From NCBI GenBank assembly GCA_016872875.1, contig VGYW01000475.1, positions 1-6,122 on the forward strand: DNA of 6,122 bases, written 5' to 3'. A program made the translations under genes and the position numbers. Below are positions 1 to 5,378 of this stretch, one piece after another. The first letter of the stretch is position 1, and each line of letters starts with the position of its first letter. Source of the stretch: Planctomycetota bacterium (GTDB lineage: Bacteria; Planctomycetota; PUPC01; DSUN01). The notes beneath the pieces are model-generated. The model had not been told where the DNA came from and did no database searches. It worked only from the letters and a program-made list of their open reading frames with translations.

Positions 1-428
1 CAGGCCACGAGGCCGCCGGCGGTCTCGAGGTAGAGCTTGCCCGCGTCAATCGTGGGCGTGGCTCGCGCGCCAGGGTGGTCGCCGCGCCAGGCGGGCTCCA
101 CGTCCACCGCCCACTTCTTCTTGCCCTCGAGGTCGAATGCGAAGAGGCGGAGCTTCCCCTCGTCGTCGCCCGTGACGTAGACCGTTCCGCCGGCAACGGC
201 GACGCTCGAATAGCCCTTGCCGATGTCGTCGGCCTTCCAGAGCTGGGTTGGCCCGTTGGCGGGCCACTCCTTCAGCAGCCCGGTGTCGGGCGACTTGCCG
301 TCGCGGTTCGGCCCGCGCCAGCCCGGCCAATCGGCGGCTGGTGCCTCCTTCTCCGCCGCGCCCCATGCCGCGACCGCCGCGAGCGATACGCCCACCAGGG
401 TTCCCCAGCCGAGCAGGGTCTTTCGCAT
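1..428 (-). CDS. PQQ-like beta-propeller repeat protein, exported (N-terminal part, runs off the left edge)
   Basis: The first 142 codons are visible and no stop occurs before the window edge, so the C-terminal part is missing. Residues 1-24 look like a signal peptide: MRK, a hydrophobic stretch, then AVAAWGA with cleavage probably after A24. Next comes the hallmark DWPGWRGPNRDG (33-44), then blade-like segments: QLWK, a VAGGTVYV strand near 80, an LFAFDLEGKKKW turn, and TPTIDAGKLYLET at the end. This start pattern is typical of the many planctomycete PQQ-binding-like (BamB/quinoprotein-type) propeller proteins, which act outside the cytoplasm; whether this one binds a quinone cannot be seen. 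The start at 428 is preferred over the ATG at 432 because AAGGAG (435-440) lies 6 bases upstream of 428 but only 2 from 432, and only the 428 frame gives the signal peptide and propeller motifs. It is divergent from the GH62 gene. Confidence 0.85.
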   Translation of the reverse strand, partial: MRKTLLGWGTLVGVSLAAVAAWGAAEKEAPAADWPGWRGPNRDGKSPDTGLLKEWPANGPTQLWKADDIGKGYSSVAVAGGTVYVTGDDEGKLRLFAFDLEGKKKWAVDVEPAWRGDHPGARATPTIDAGKLYLETAGGLVA

Positions 429-507
429 TCATCGCTCCTTCCCTCCCGCTGCTTGTGATTCTGCCGGGCCATCATTGTGCCACAGGGGGCGGCGGTAGTG
501 CAACCGC

Positions 508-536
508 TTGCAATTCGCGCGGCGTTGGCTTATGTT
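508..536 (+). promoter_or_regulatory. candidate sigma70-type promoter for the GH62 gene
   Basis: TTGCAA (508-513) and TATGTT (531-536) are separated by exactly 17 bases. Each matches the -35 and -10 consensus at 4 of 6 positions. A start near 543 would give a leader of about 49 bases before the GH62 ATG. The site lies in the 163-bp divergent gap shared with the PQQ-like gene. In GC-rich DNA such matches arise by chance, so this is only a candidate. Confidence 0.3.
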
Positions 537-540
537 TGGG

Positions 541-573
541 AGGAAGGAACGGCCTGAAGGCCGCACTACGAAC
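541..573 (+). repeat. short hairpin motif, probable dispersed intergenic repeat
   Basis: CGGCC (550-554), TGAA (555-558) and GGCCG (559-563) form a perfect 5-bp stem with a tetraloop, followed by CACTACGAACC. I recall similar GGCCTGAAGGCC...CTACGAA motifs scattered between genes in planctomycete-like genomes, but one copy here cannot prove that. It lies in the putative 5' leader of the GH62 gene, just before the ribosome binding site, so it could affect translation or be a decayed mobile repeat. Confidence 0.35.
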
Positions 574-591
574 CCAGGCAGGAGAAGCCCG

Positions 592-1605
592 ATGAAGCTG
601 GCCTTGCTGCTGGTGTGTCTCTGGGGAGTTGTGTGCCTCGTGCGCGCAGGGACGCCCTGGAAGGCGTTCGAGGACGGCGTGTTCGCGTGGAAGGCCACAG
701 GCCCGCTCATCGGGCCGGACACCGAGGCCCTCGAGCCCCACGTCTCCATCAAAGACCCCACCATCGTCCGCCACGAGGGGCGCTGGCACCTCTTCGCCAC
801 CGTCCGCTTCCAGTCGGCGAGGCCCGTGGAGACCGAATACCTGAGCTTCGAGGACTGGCCCCAGGCGGCGAAGGCCACCAAGCACGTCCTCGGTCTTCAC
901 GACCAGTATTACTGCGCCCCGCAGGTCTTCTTCTTCGCCCCACACAAGAAGTGGTATCTCATCTACCAGCAGGCCGACAAGACGCGGACGCCCCCCTTCC
1001 AGCCCGCCTTCTCCACGAGCGAGACCATCGGCGACCCGAAGTCCTGGACCAGGCCCCAGCCCCTCCTCGACAACGTGCCCGAGAAGCCCAAGTGGCTCGA
1101 CTTCTGGGTCGTCTGCGACGAGGCGAAGGCCCACCTCTTCTACACCTCGCTCGACGGCCACATGTGGCGCTGCGAGACGAAGAAGGCCGATTTCCCCAAC
1201 AAGGGCTGGTCGAAGCCCGCCCTCGCGCTCCGGGCCGACATCTTCGAGGCATCGCACACCTACAAGCTCAAGGGCATGGACAAGTGGCTCACCATCATCG
1301 AGGCCCAGGGCGACCGCCGCCGCTACTACAAGGCCTACCTCGCCGACAAGCTCGACGGCCCCTGGAAGCCCCTGGCCGACACCATCGCCAAGCCCTTCGC
1401 CGGCGCCGCAAACGTCAAAGTGGACCCCGAATGGACCACCAACATCAGCCACGGCGAGCTCATCCGCTGCGGCATAGACGAGAACCTCGAGGTGGACCCC
1501 TCCGACATCCGCTTCCTCTTCCAGGGCGCGAGCGACCCCGAGTACCGCGGCAACCCCTACGGCAAAATCCCCTGGCGCCTGGGCATCCTCGAGATGGTTC
1601 AGTGA
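592..1605 (+). CDS. GH62 alpha-L-arabinofuranosidase, secreted
   Basis: This 337-aa protein should remove L-arabinofuranosyl side chains from arabinoxylan or arabinan outside the cytoplasm. Residues 1-19 (MKLALLLVC... VRA) form a signal peptide with no lipobox. The rest is one GH62 five-bladed propeller. Family landmarks in order are: KATGPLIGP (34-42), VSIKDPTIV with the presumed general base D55, SFEDWPQA (85-92), APQVFFFAP (109-117), KKWYLIYQ (119-126), WLDFWVVCD with D170 as the probable pKa-setting Asp, GHMWR (189-193), IFEAS with E219 as the probable general acid, RRYYKAY, FAGAANV (269-275), ISHGELIR (285-292) and PWRLGIL near the C-terminus. The spacing D55-D170-E219 resembles the GH43/GH62 clan; residue roles are assigned by analogy. 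There is no carbohydrate-binding module. The ATG at 592 has GGAG 7 bases upstream and begins the signal peptide, so the longer open frame from 508 is not used. Confidence 0.92.
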   Translation: MKLALLLVCLWGVVCLVRAGTPWKAFEDGVFAWKATGPLIGPDTEALEPHVSIKDPTIVRHEGRWHLFATVRFQSARPVETEYLSFEDWPQAAKATKHVLGLHDQYYCAPQVFFFAPHKKWYLIYQQADKTRTPPFQPAFSTSETIGDPKSWTRPQPLLDNVPEKPKWLDFWVVCDEAKAHLFYTSLDGHMWRCETKKADFPNKGWSKPALALRADIFEASHTYKLKGMDKWLTIIEAQGDRRRYYKAYLADKLDGPWKPLADTIAKPFAGAANVKVDPEWTTNISHGELIRCGIDENLEVDPSDIRFLFQGASDPEYRGNPYGKIPWRLGILEMVQ

Positions 1606-1611
1606 ATGAGC

Positions 1612-1617
1612 AAGGAG
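1612..1617 (+). promoter_or_regulatory. ribosome binding site that sets the start of the candidate nuclease
   Basis: A perfect AAGGAG lies 6 bases before the ATG at 1624. An in-frame ATG at 1606 directly follows the GH62 stop codon but has the site downstream of it, so 1624 is the better start. With only 18 bases between the GH62 stop and this start, the nuclease could be translated from GH62 read-through mRNA. Confidence 0.7.
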
Positions 1618-1623
1618 CCTGAG

Positions 1624-2337
1624 ATGGGAACGCTGAGTTCGATGCCGGCCATCGAGATTGAGCCGTGCGACCTGCTGCCCTTCGGCGAAGCGTGGCTGAA
1701 GAGGAAGGGGGCTTTATCTCGGACGCCGCCTTGTTCCTCTATGCAACTCGGTGAGCTGTTTGACAGGAGAGTTGGGGAAGCGGTCGCCAAGATGCTCGGC
1801 GACATCCCGATTGCCAGGCCCCGATCCACGTCGCTGCTGCCGGAGCAACCTGACTGCGTCGAGGTGGGGAACTGCCGTCTCGTTGGCGGCGTCAGGCCCC
1901 AGAACTTCGACGTCGGCTACCGCCCCGACGGCGTCCGGTTCGCCTTCGACAGCAAGACACTCAACGACGCCAAGAGCGTCCAGAAGAACTATCAGAACAT
2001 GATCAACGACCTGGGAACGGAGGCGACCACCGTCCACATCAGGTTCCCCTACGCAGTCGTGGCCTTCCTTGTGGCCATCCCGGTGCCATGCCTCGTTTCA
2101 CCCCAGAAGGAGGCATTGACACAGACGCTTGAGCGGCTCTCATCCCGGTCCTCGCCGATTGATGCTGCCCACAAGGCCGAGGCCATTGCCCTTGTGCTGT
2201 GGCACCCGGAAACGGGCGAGATCGACAAGGACTGGCCCCTGGACGGTTCTGTCCTGAGGCTGGAGGCATTCTCGCGGCAGGTCGAGCAAGCGTACGTTGA
2301 GCGCTATAAGGGCCTGCCGCCACACGCTGCCGAATGA
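1624..2337 (+). CDS. putative PD-(D/E)xK-type restriction endonuclease, candidate partner of the adjacent methyltransferase
   Basis: I do not recognise this 237-aa protein as a named enzyme family. Its best functional clue is the central segment NFDVGYRPDGVRFAFDSKT (94-112). D96, twelve residues, then D109-S-K111 fits the D-X(n)-(D/E)-x-K metal-binding core of type II restriction enzymes, with hydrophobic FAF forming the preceding strand. The segment that follows (about 113-165) is mixed helix then strand (HIRFPYAVVAFLVAIPVP), also typical of that fold. There is no signal peptide; the VVAFLVAIPVP stretch is too short and buried-looking to be a convincing membrane span. The start at 1624 was chosen for its AAGGAG site. 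The gene is convergent with, and overlaps by 34 bp, the DNA methyltransferase gene, and this neighbour is the main reason for the restriction-enzyme call. Codon use looks less strictly GC-ending than in GH62. Another function for the nuclease fold is possible. Confidence 0.6.
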   Translation: MGTLSSMPAIEIEPCDLLPFGEAWLKRKGALSRTPPCSSMQLGELFDRRVGEAVAKMLGDIPIARPRSTSLLPEQPDCVEVGNCRLVGGVRPQNFDVGYRPDGVRFAFDSKTLNDAKSVQKNYQNMINDLGTEATTVHIRFPYAVVAFLVAIPVPCLVSPQKEALTQTLERLSSRSSPIDAAHKAEAIALVLWHPETGEIDKDWPLDGSVLRLEAFSRQVEQAYVERYKGLPPHAAE

Positions 2338-4004
2338 GGGGAGAGAGATGATCGTGACCGCGCCCGCCGGCGCTCGCGCAGCTTGGACCAGATCCGGCGC
2401 AGCATCGAGCACTGGCTTCGGGAGAGTCCCATCCTCTCCATCAGCACGAGCCGATCGTTCTCGATGAGGACGTCCTGAAGCCTGCCTGCCCTGACAAGAC
2501 GGTCAACTTCCTCGAGTCGCACTGCCGACCCAAGCTCCCTCGGCACGAGCAGCTTCTCGGCCTCGGTCGGCTCCAGCTCCAGTACGCCGCCACCATAGCT
2601 CCGTCCCTCGATCTCCGCCGACGCCGCCGTAAGGTGGGTGTAGACGTTCTCGGCGAAGGCCCTGGGGGCCGCTCGGCACTTCACTCGGTGAATCGTGTCG
2701 GTCGAGGTGGCCTGCGCCTCGTTGAGGACGACACGCGGAAAGTCGTATATCTGGCGGAAGAGGAAGCAGTCGGGCAGCCACACCGATGGCACGGCGTACC
2801 AGGGCGTGCGGACGGAGCACTTGTATGTCGTGTGGCAGCCGCGCTTCTCGCCCAATGCGACATAGGCTTGCGCCTCCGCCGACAGGCCGCCGCCCCCATT
2901 CGAGTTGGCGTCGAAGAGGTATACGCGCTCCCCATCCTCCCCCAACTGCCGCCAGTCGGCTGAGGTCACGATCGCGCCGCTCAGTTGAGCGGACCTCCCA
3001 ATGAGAGGCACAACGTAGGGGTGCAAGGCGAAGCGCTCGACGTCGTGCCTCGAAAGAACGAAGAACTCGTTGCGGCCGGTGACGATCCCGACATCCACTT
3101 CGGCAAACTGCCGCAACTGGGCGCAGGCATCCGACGCCCGAAGCTCTCGCATGAGCGAGATTTCACGAGGCGACAGAAAGTACTTGATCCACTTCTCCGT
3201 CTCGTGGTTCACCGTCTTGAGCGCGCCAGCGAAGCGCGCGCGATGGTCGAGCTTTGCCACCAACTGCTCAGCCGTTTCCACCTCGGCGGTCGCGATCCTG
3301 CACTTCCCCCCGGCCGTCCTTGCGGGCCGCCTCCCATCCGCGAGGAGCAGCAACACCTCCTGCTCTGCTGCCGCGAAGAGCATCCTGTTGCACGTGACCA
3401 GGGTGATGCGCTCGAAGCTGTCCACCAGGAACCCCCGCAGTTGCGAGGCGTAGGACACCTGGAGGAGCTCCGCCGGGAGCACCATGCCGAGCCGCCCGCC
3501 GGTCCGCAAGGCGTTGACTGACGCGACCACGAACGGCACCCAGGCGTTCGTCAGCCTGTTCGCCCGCAGCCCGAGGAACAGCATGAGGTTGAGCGCCAGG
3601 AGTCGGGAGCGCTCAGGGAAGTCGTGGTATCGGATGAACGGTGGATTCCCCACGACGCAGTCGAAGTCGCCGAAGGCTCCCGAATCGCAGAAGCTGAAGA
3701 AGTCCCCGCGGTGGACCGTTGCGTCGTGGCCAACCAGAGACAGGAACGCTTCCGCCGCCTTGCGGGCTTCCCCCTCGACTAGCTCAACGCCGGTCACTTG
3801 CCGTGCCGCGGCCCCGGGCGAGGCGCCCAACGCCAGCAGCCGGCGTGCCGCCGCGGCCAGGAACACGCCGTCGCCGCAACTCGGCTCGAGCACGCGGTCC
3901 GAGGGCGCGCGGACGGCCCACGACACCAAGGCCTCGGCAATGAACCGCGGGGTGTAATAGCCCCCTCTCAGCTTGTCCGCCTCAGTCGCCTTGCCGTTGG
4001 CCAC
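2304..4004 (-). CDS. N6-adenine DNA methyltransferase of a type II R-M system
   Basis: This 566-aa protein should transfer a methyl group from S-adenosylmethionine to adenine in a specific DNA site. Motif X-like GGYYTPRFIAEALVSW lies at 14-29, motif I VLEPSCGDGVFL at 38-49, motif II GVEL at 72-75, motif III-like GDFF at 100-103 and the catalytic motif IV NPPFIRY at 120-126. A LPAELLQVSYASQLRGFL block (176-193) matches the TaqI/Eco57I class. The X-I-IV order indicates the gamma group of amino-methyltransferases. The C-terminal half, beginning around VDVGIVTGRNEFF (303-315), looks like the TaqI-type target recognition region. No nuclease domain precedes motif X, so it is not an obvious type IIG fusion. 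The start is GTG at 4004, with AAGGGAG (4011-4017) 6 bases upstream. The start overlaps the helix-turn-helix gene by 23 bp, implying translational coupling. The very basic, low-complexity tail overlaps the 3' end of the convergent candidate nuclease gene. The recognition sequence cannot be read from the protein. Confidence 0.9.
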   Translation of the reverse strand: MANGKATEADKLRGGYYTPRFIAEALVSWAVRAPSDRVLEPSCGDGVFLAAAARRLLALGASPGAAARQVTGVELVEGEARKAAEAFLSLVGHDATVHRGDFFSFCDSGAFGDFDCVVGNPPFIRYHDFPERSRLLALNLMLFLGLRANRLTNAWVPFVVASVNALRTGGRLGMVLPAELLQVSYASQLRGFLVDSFERITLVTCNRMLFAAAEQEVLLLLADGRRPARTAGGKCRIATAEVETAEQLVAKLDHRARFAGALKTVNHETEKWIKYFLSPREISLMRELRASDACAQLRQFAEVDVGIVTGRNEFFVLSRHDVERFALHPYVVPLIGRSAQLSGAIVTSADWRQLGEDGERVYLFDANSNGGGGLSAEAQAYVALGEKRGCHTTYKCSVRTPWYAVPSVWLPDCFLFRQIYDFPRVVLNEAQATSTDTIHRVKCRAAPRAFAENVYTHLTAASAEIEGRSYGGGVLELEPTEAEKLLVPRELGSAVRLEEVDRLVRAGRLQDVLIENDRLVLMERMGLSRSQCSMLRRIWSKLRERRRARSRSSLSPHSAACGGRPL

Positions 4005-4203
4005 GGGCCACTCCCTTCAGAAGCGCCAGAAGCTCATCGCGGTCGTAGAGGCGGTAACGGTTCATTGGGTGCCGCGCCGCCTTGAGCTTCCCTTGCCTGT
4101 CCCAGTTCCGCAGGGTTGAAGCTGAGACCCCCAACAATTGGGCGGCCTCTGCGACCCGCAGGTACTGCCTGAGCGTGCGGGGCTGCGAGCCACGCTTTGA
4201 CAT
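3982..4203 (-). CDS. MerR/excisionase-type helix-turn-helix protein, candidate R-M regulator
   Basis: This 73-aa protein is essentially one winged helix-turn-helix domain. YLRVAEAAQLLGVSASTLRNWDRQGKL (14-40) gives the recognition helices, and R44, the NRYRLYDRDEL stretch (48-58) and a final helix give the wing and cap seen in MerR-like and excisionase-like DNA-binding domains. It has no effector, dimerisation coiled-coil or recombinase domain, so it is much shorter than classical MerR regulators (about 130 aa) or IS607-type recombinases, whose N-terminal domain it resembles. It lies first in an operon with the methyltransferase, overlapping it by 23 bp. By analogy with controller proteins of other type II systems it may time expression of the R-M genes; that role is inferred from position. 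No strong ribosome binding site precedes its ATG: AAGG is 11 bases away. Possible operator repeats lie immediately upstream. Confidence 0.8.
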   Translation of the reverse strand: MSKRGSQPRTLRQYLRVAEAAQLLGVSASTLRNWDRQGKLKAARHPMNRYRLYDRDELLALLKGVARGQRQGD

Positions 4204-4245
4204 AGTGTATCAAACCTTATCAAGCCTTGCAAACTGATGTGTCAC
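4204..4245 (-). promoter_or_regulatory. candidate promoter/operator of the helix-turn-helix-methyltransferase operon
   Basis: The whole gap between the reductase stop and the helix-turn-helix start is 38 bp and is AT-rich compared with its surroundings. Read on the minus strand it holds GTGACA (4245-4240) and GATAAG (4221-4216) 18 bases apart, a weak -35/-10 pair that would give a leader of only a few bases. A second pair, TTGCAA (4232-4227) and TACACT (4209-4204), is 17 bases apart but abuts the ATG, so it could not serve this start. The two 10-bp repeats (see the separate entry) lie inside this stretch. Promoter positions are speculative; transcription from the reductase gene upstream is also possible. 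Confidence 0.35.
4208..4227. repeat. tandem 10-bp direct repeats, candidate operator
   Basis: On the plus strand TATCAAACCT (4208-4217) is followed directly by TATCAAGCCT (4218-4227), identical at 9 of 10 positions. A 10-bp period puts both copies on the same face of the helix, as expected for two subunits of a small DNA-binding protein. The repeats begin 5 bp upstream of the helix-turn-helix gene, overlapping the only space available for its promoter, so autoregulation is plausible. Confidence 0.45.
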
Positions 4246-5144
4246 GGAGTCGGGAAGATCGGGTCGAGCGTGGCGGCCAGGGAGCGGAGCTGGTCAAGCT
4301 CGGCTTCGGTGAGGGACTTGGGGTCGCGGGGCGCGGAGGCCCCGCCCAGGTCGAGTGCGAGGCGGAGCATGGCCTCCTCGCCGGGCGTGACGGCAGCGGT
4401 GATGGGCTGGCCGAGGGTGAAGCGAAGGGCGAGCTCGGCCTCCGCGCGGTCGGTGGCAGGCTCATACCAGCAGCGCGGGAAGCTCGGCTTCCGCGGGTCG
4501 TCCGCCGGCCACTTCTGCCGGGCGAGGGCCTTGAGGGCGAGGATGGCCATGCCGCGCCTCTGCGCCTCGGCGATCACGCGGGCGCCCAGGCCGTGCCGCA
4601 GATAGGTGCAGAAGTTGATGGGGAAGAGGACCGAGGCGAAATCGTGGCGCTCCATCGCAGCGAGGGCCGCAGCCTCGGTGTGGGCGGTGAAGCCGAGGTG
4701 CCTGATCCGCCCCGCCCGCTGCTCCTCGATGAGCACCTCCATCGCGCCGCCCTTCCCGAAGGCAACGTCAACGTCCTTCGCAACGTCCGCCAGGCAGTGG
4801 AGCTGGTAGAGGTCGAAGTGGCCGGTTCGGAGGCGTTCGAGGGAGCCGCGGAACTCCTCGGCGGCCGGCCCGCGGAGGCGCTGAGCCGTCTTGCACGCGA
4901 GGAAGCACTCCTTGCGGAACGGCTCGAGGGCCGGGCCGAGCATGGCCTCGGAGTTGCCGTAGGACGGCGCCACGTCGAAGTAGTTCACGCCGCGTTCGAC
5001 GGCGTGGGCGACGGCCCGCGCGGCATCGGCCGGCTCGCGGTTCATCACCACGATGCCGCCGAAGCCGATGATCGAGAGCGCCTCGCCTGTCTTCCCGTAG
5101 GGCCTTCGGGGCAAGCGGGCACTGGAGGGTTCTGCCGTGGACAT
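4242..5144 (-). CDS. aldo/keto reductase family oxidoreductase
   Basis: This 300-aa cytoplasmic protein belongs to the NAD(P)H-dependent aldo/keto reductase superfamily, which reduces carbonyl groups to alcohols. The start RRPYGKTGEALSIIGFGG (13-30) is the usual first strand of the TIM barrel. The catalytic tetrad is complete: D57 in NYFDVAPSYG, Y62 in the same motif, K85 in FLACKT and H116 in DLYQLH. IRHLGFTAHT further on matches the family's I-R-x-x-G-x-S/T-x-H block. The physiological substrate cannot be deduced. No C-terminal CxxC iron-sulfur motif is present, unlike some bacterial relatives. The ATG at 5144 is chosen because AAGGAG lies 7 bases upstream and the family homology begins soon after; the open frame upstream to 5318 runs through repeats and is not credible. 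It lies 38 bp upstream of the helix-turn-helix gene on the same strand with no visible terminator, so read-through into the methyltransferase operon is possible. Confidence 0.92.
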   Translation of the reverse strand: MSTAEPSSARLPRRPYGKTGEALSIIGFGGIVVMNREPADAARAVAHAVERGVNYFDVAPSYGNSEAMLGPALEPFRKECFLACKTAQRLRGPAAEEFRGSLERLRTGHFDLYQLHCLADVAKDVDVAFGKGGAMEVLIEEQRAGRIRHLGFTAHTEAAALAAMERHDFASVLFPINFCTYLRHGLGARVIAEAQRRGMAILALKALARQKWPADDPRKPSFPRCWYEPATDRAEAELALRFTLGQPITAAVTPGEEAMLRLALDLGGASAPRDPKSLTEAELDQLRSLAATLDPIFPTP

Positions 5145-5213
5145 CAAGGCACTCCTTTCGGCGCTCATCATAGGCCGCCGGCTGTTCGGCGTCAAACCCC
5201 GGAGAAAGCCCCA

Positions 5214-5287
5214 CCACGGAGACACGGAGAGCACGGAGAAGACCCGGACAGGAGGGCAACCACGGGTTGCACGGATAGCACGGAGGA
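5214..5287. repeat. 9-bp-periodic CACGG repeat cluster in the intergenic gap
   Basis: CACGGAGA units begin at 5215, 5223 and 5232, and a second group with CACGG begins at 5261, 5270 and 5279 at an exact 9-bp period. The cluster occupies the middle of the 234-bp gap (5145-5378) upstream of the reductase. Similar CACGGAGACACGGAG-type motifs are, from memory, dispersed between genes in many planctomycete and other environmental genomes and give spurious HGDTE-rich translations. Function is unknown; I see no coding or RNA-gene signature. The remainder of the gap holds an 8-bp direct repeat CGTCAGCC (5320-5327 and 5341-5348). Confidence 0.65.
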
Positions 5288-5378
5288 TAAGGCGACAAGG
5301 TGAGCTGCCGGGGAGCATTCGTCAGCCTGTCGGAGAGAGGCGTCAGCCGAATGGCCATAGGGGTCATCCGGCGTCTGC

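Noticed and set aside
46..432. Minus-strand frame starting at ATG 432
   Set aside because: The ATG is only 2 bases from the ribosome binding site and the product is Arg/Gly-rich. The frame from 428 gives a signal peptide and propeller motifs.
472..1452. Long open frame (326 codons) on the minus strand opposite the GH62 gene
   Set aside because: It is a GC-bias shadow of a confidently assigned GH62 gene. Its translation is low-complexity and rich in Gly, Leu, Val and Glu with no family motif.
615..1622. Second plus-strand frame (335 codons) inside the GH62 gene
   Set aside because: The arginine/proline/histidine-rich translation is typical of an off-frame read of GC-rich coding DNA, and GH62 motifs are in the other frame.
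1606..1623. ATG at 1606 as the start of the candidate nuclease
   Set aside because: It precedes rather than follows the AAGGAG site at 1612-1617; the ATG at 1624 is correctly spaced.
2304..4004. The methyltransferase as a type IIG enzyme with its own nuclease domain
   Set aside because: Motif X begins at about residue 14, leaving no room for an N-terminal nuclease, and no nuclease motif is seen in the C-terminal half.
3982..4203. The small helix-turn-helix protein as the start of an IS607-type recombinase
   Set aside because: The frame ends after 73 residues and overlaps a methyltransferase; no serine recombinase domain follows.
5214..5287. CACGG repeats as a CRISPR array
   Set aside because: The units are 8-9 bp with no 25-40-bp repeat/spacer structure and no cas genes nearby.
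4227..5303. Long open frame (358 codons) on the plus strand opposite the aldo/keto reductase
   Set aside because: It is antisense to a gene with an intact catalytic tetrad. The translation is Gly/Glu/Ala-rich without motifs and ends in the CACGG repeats.
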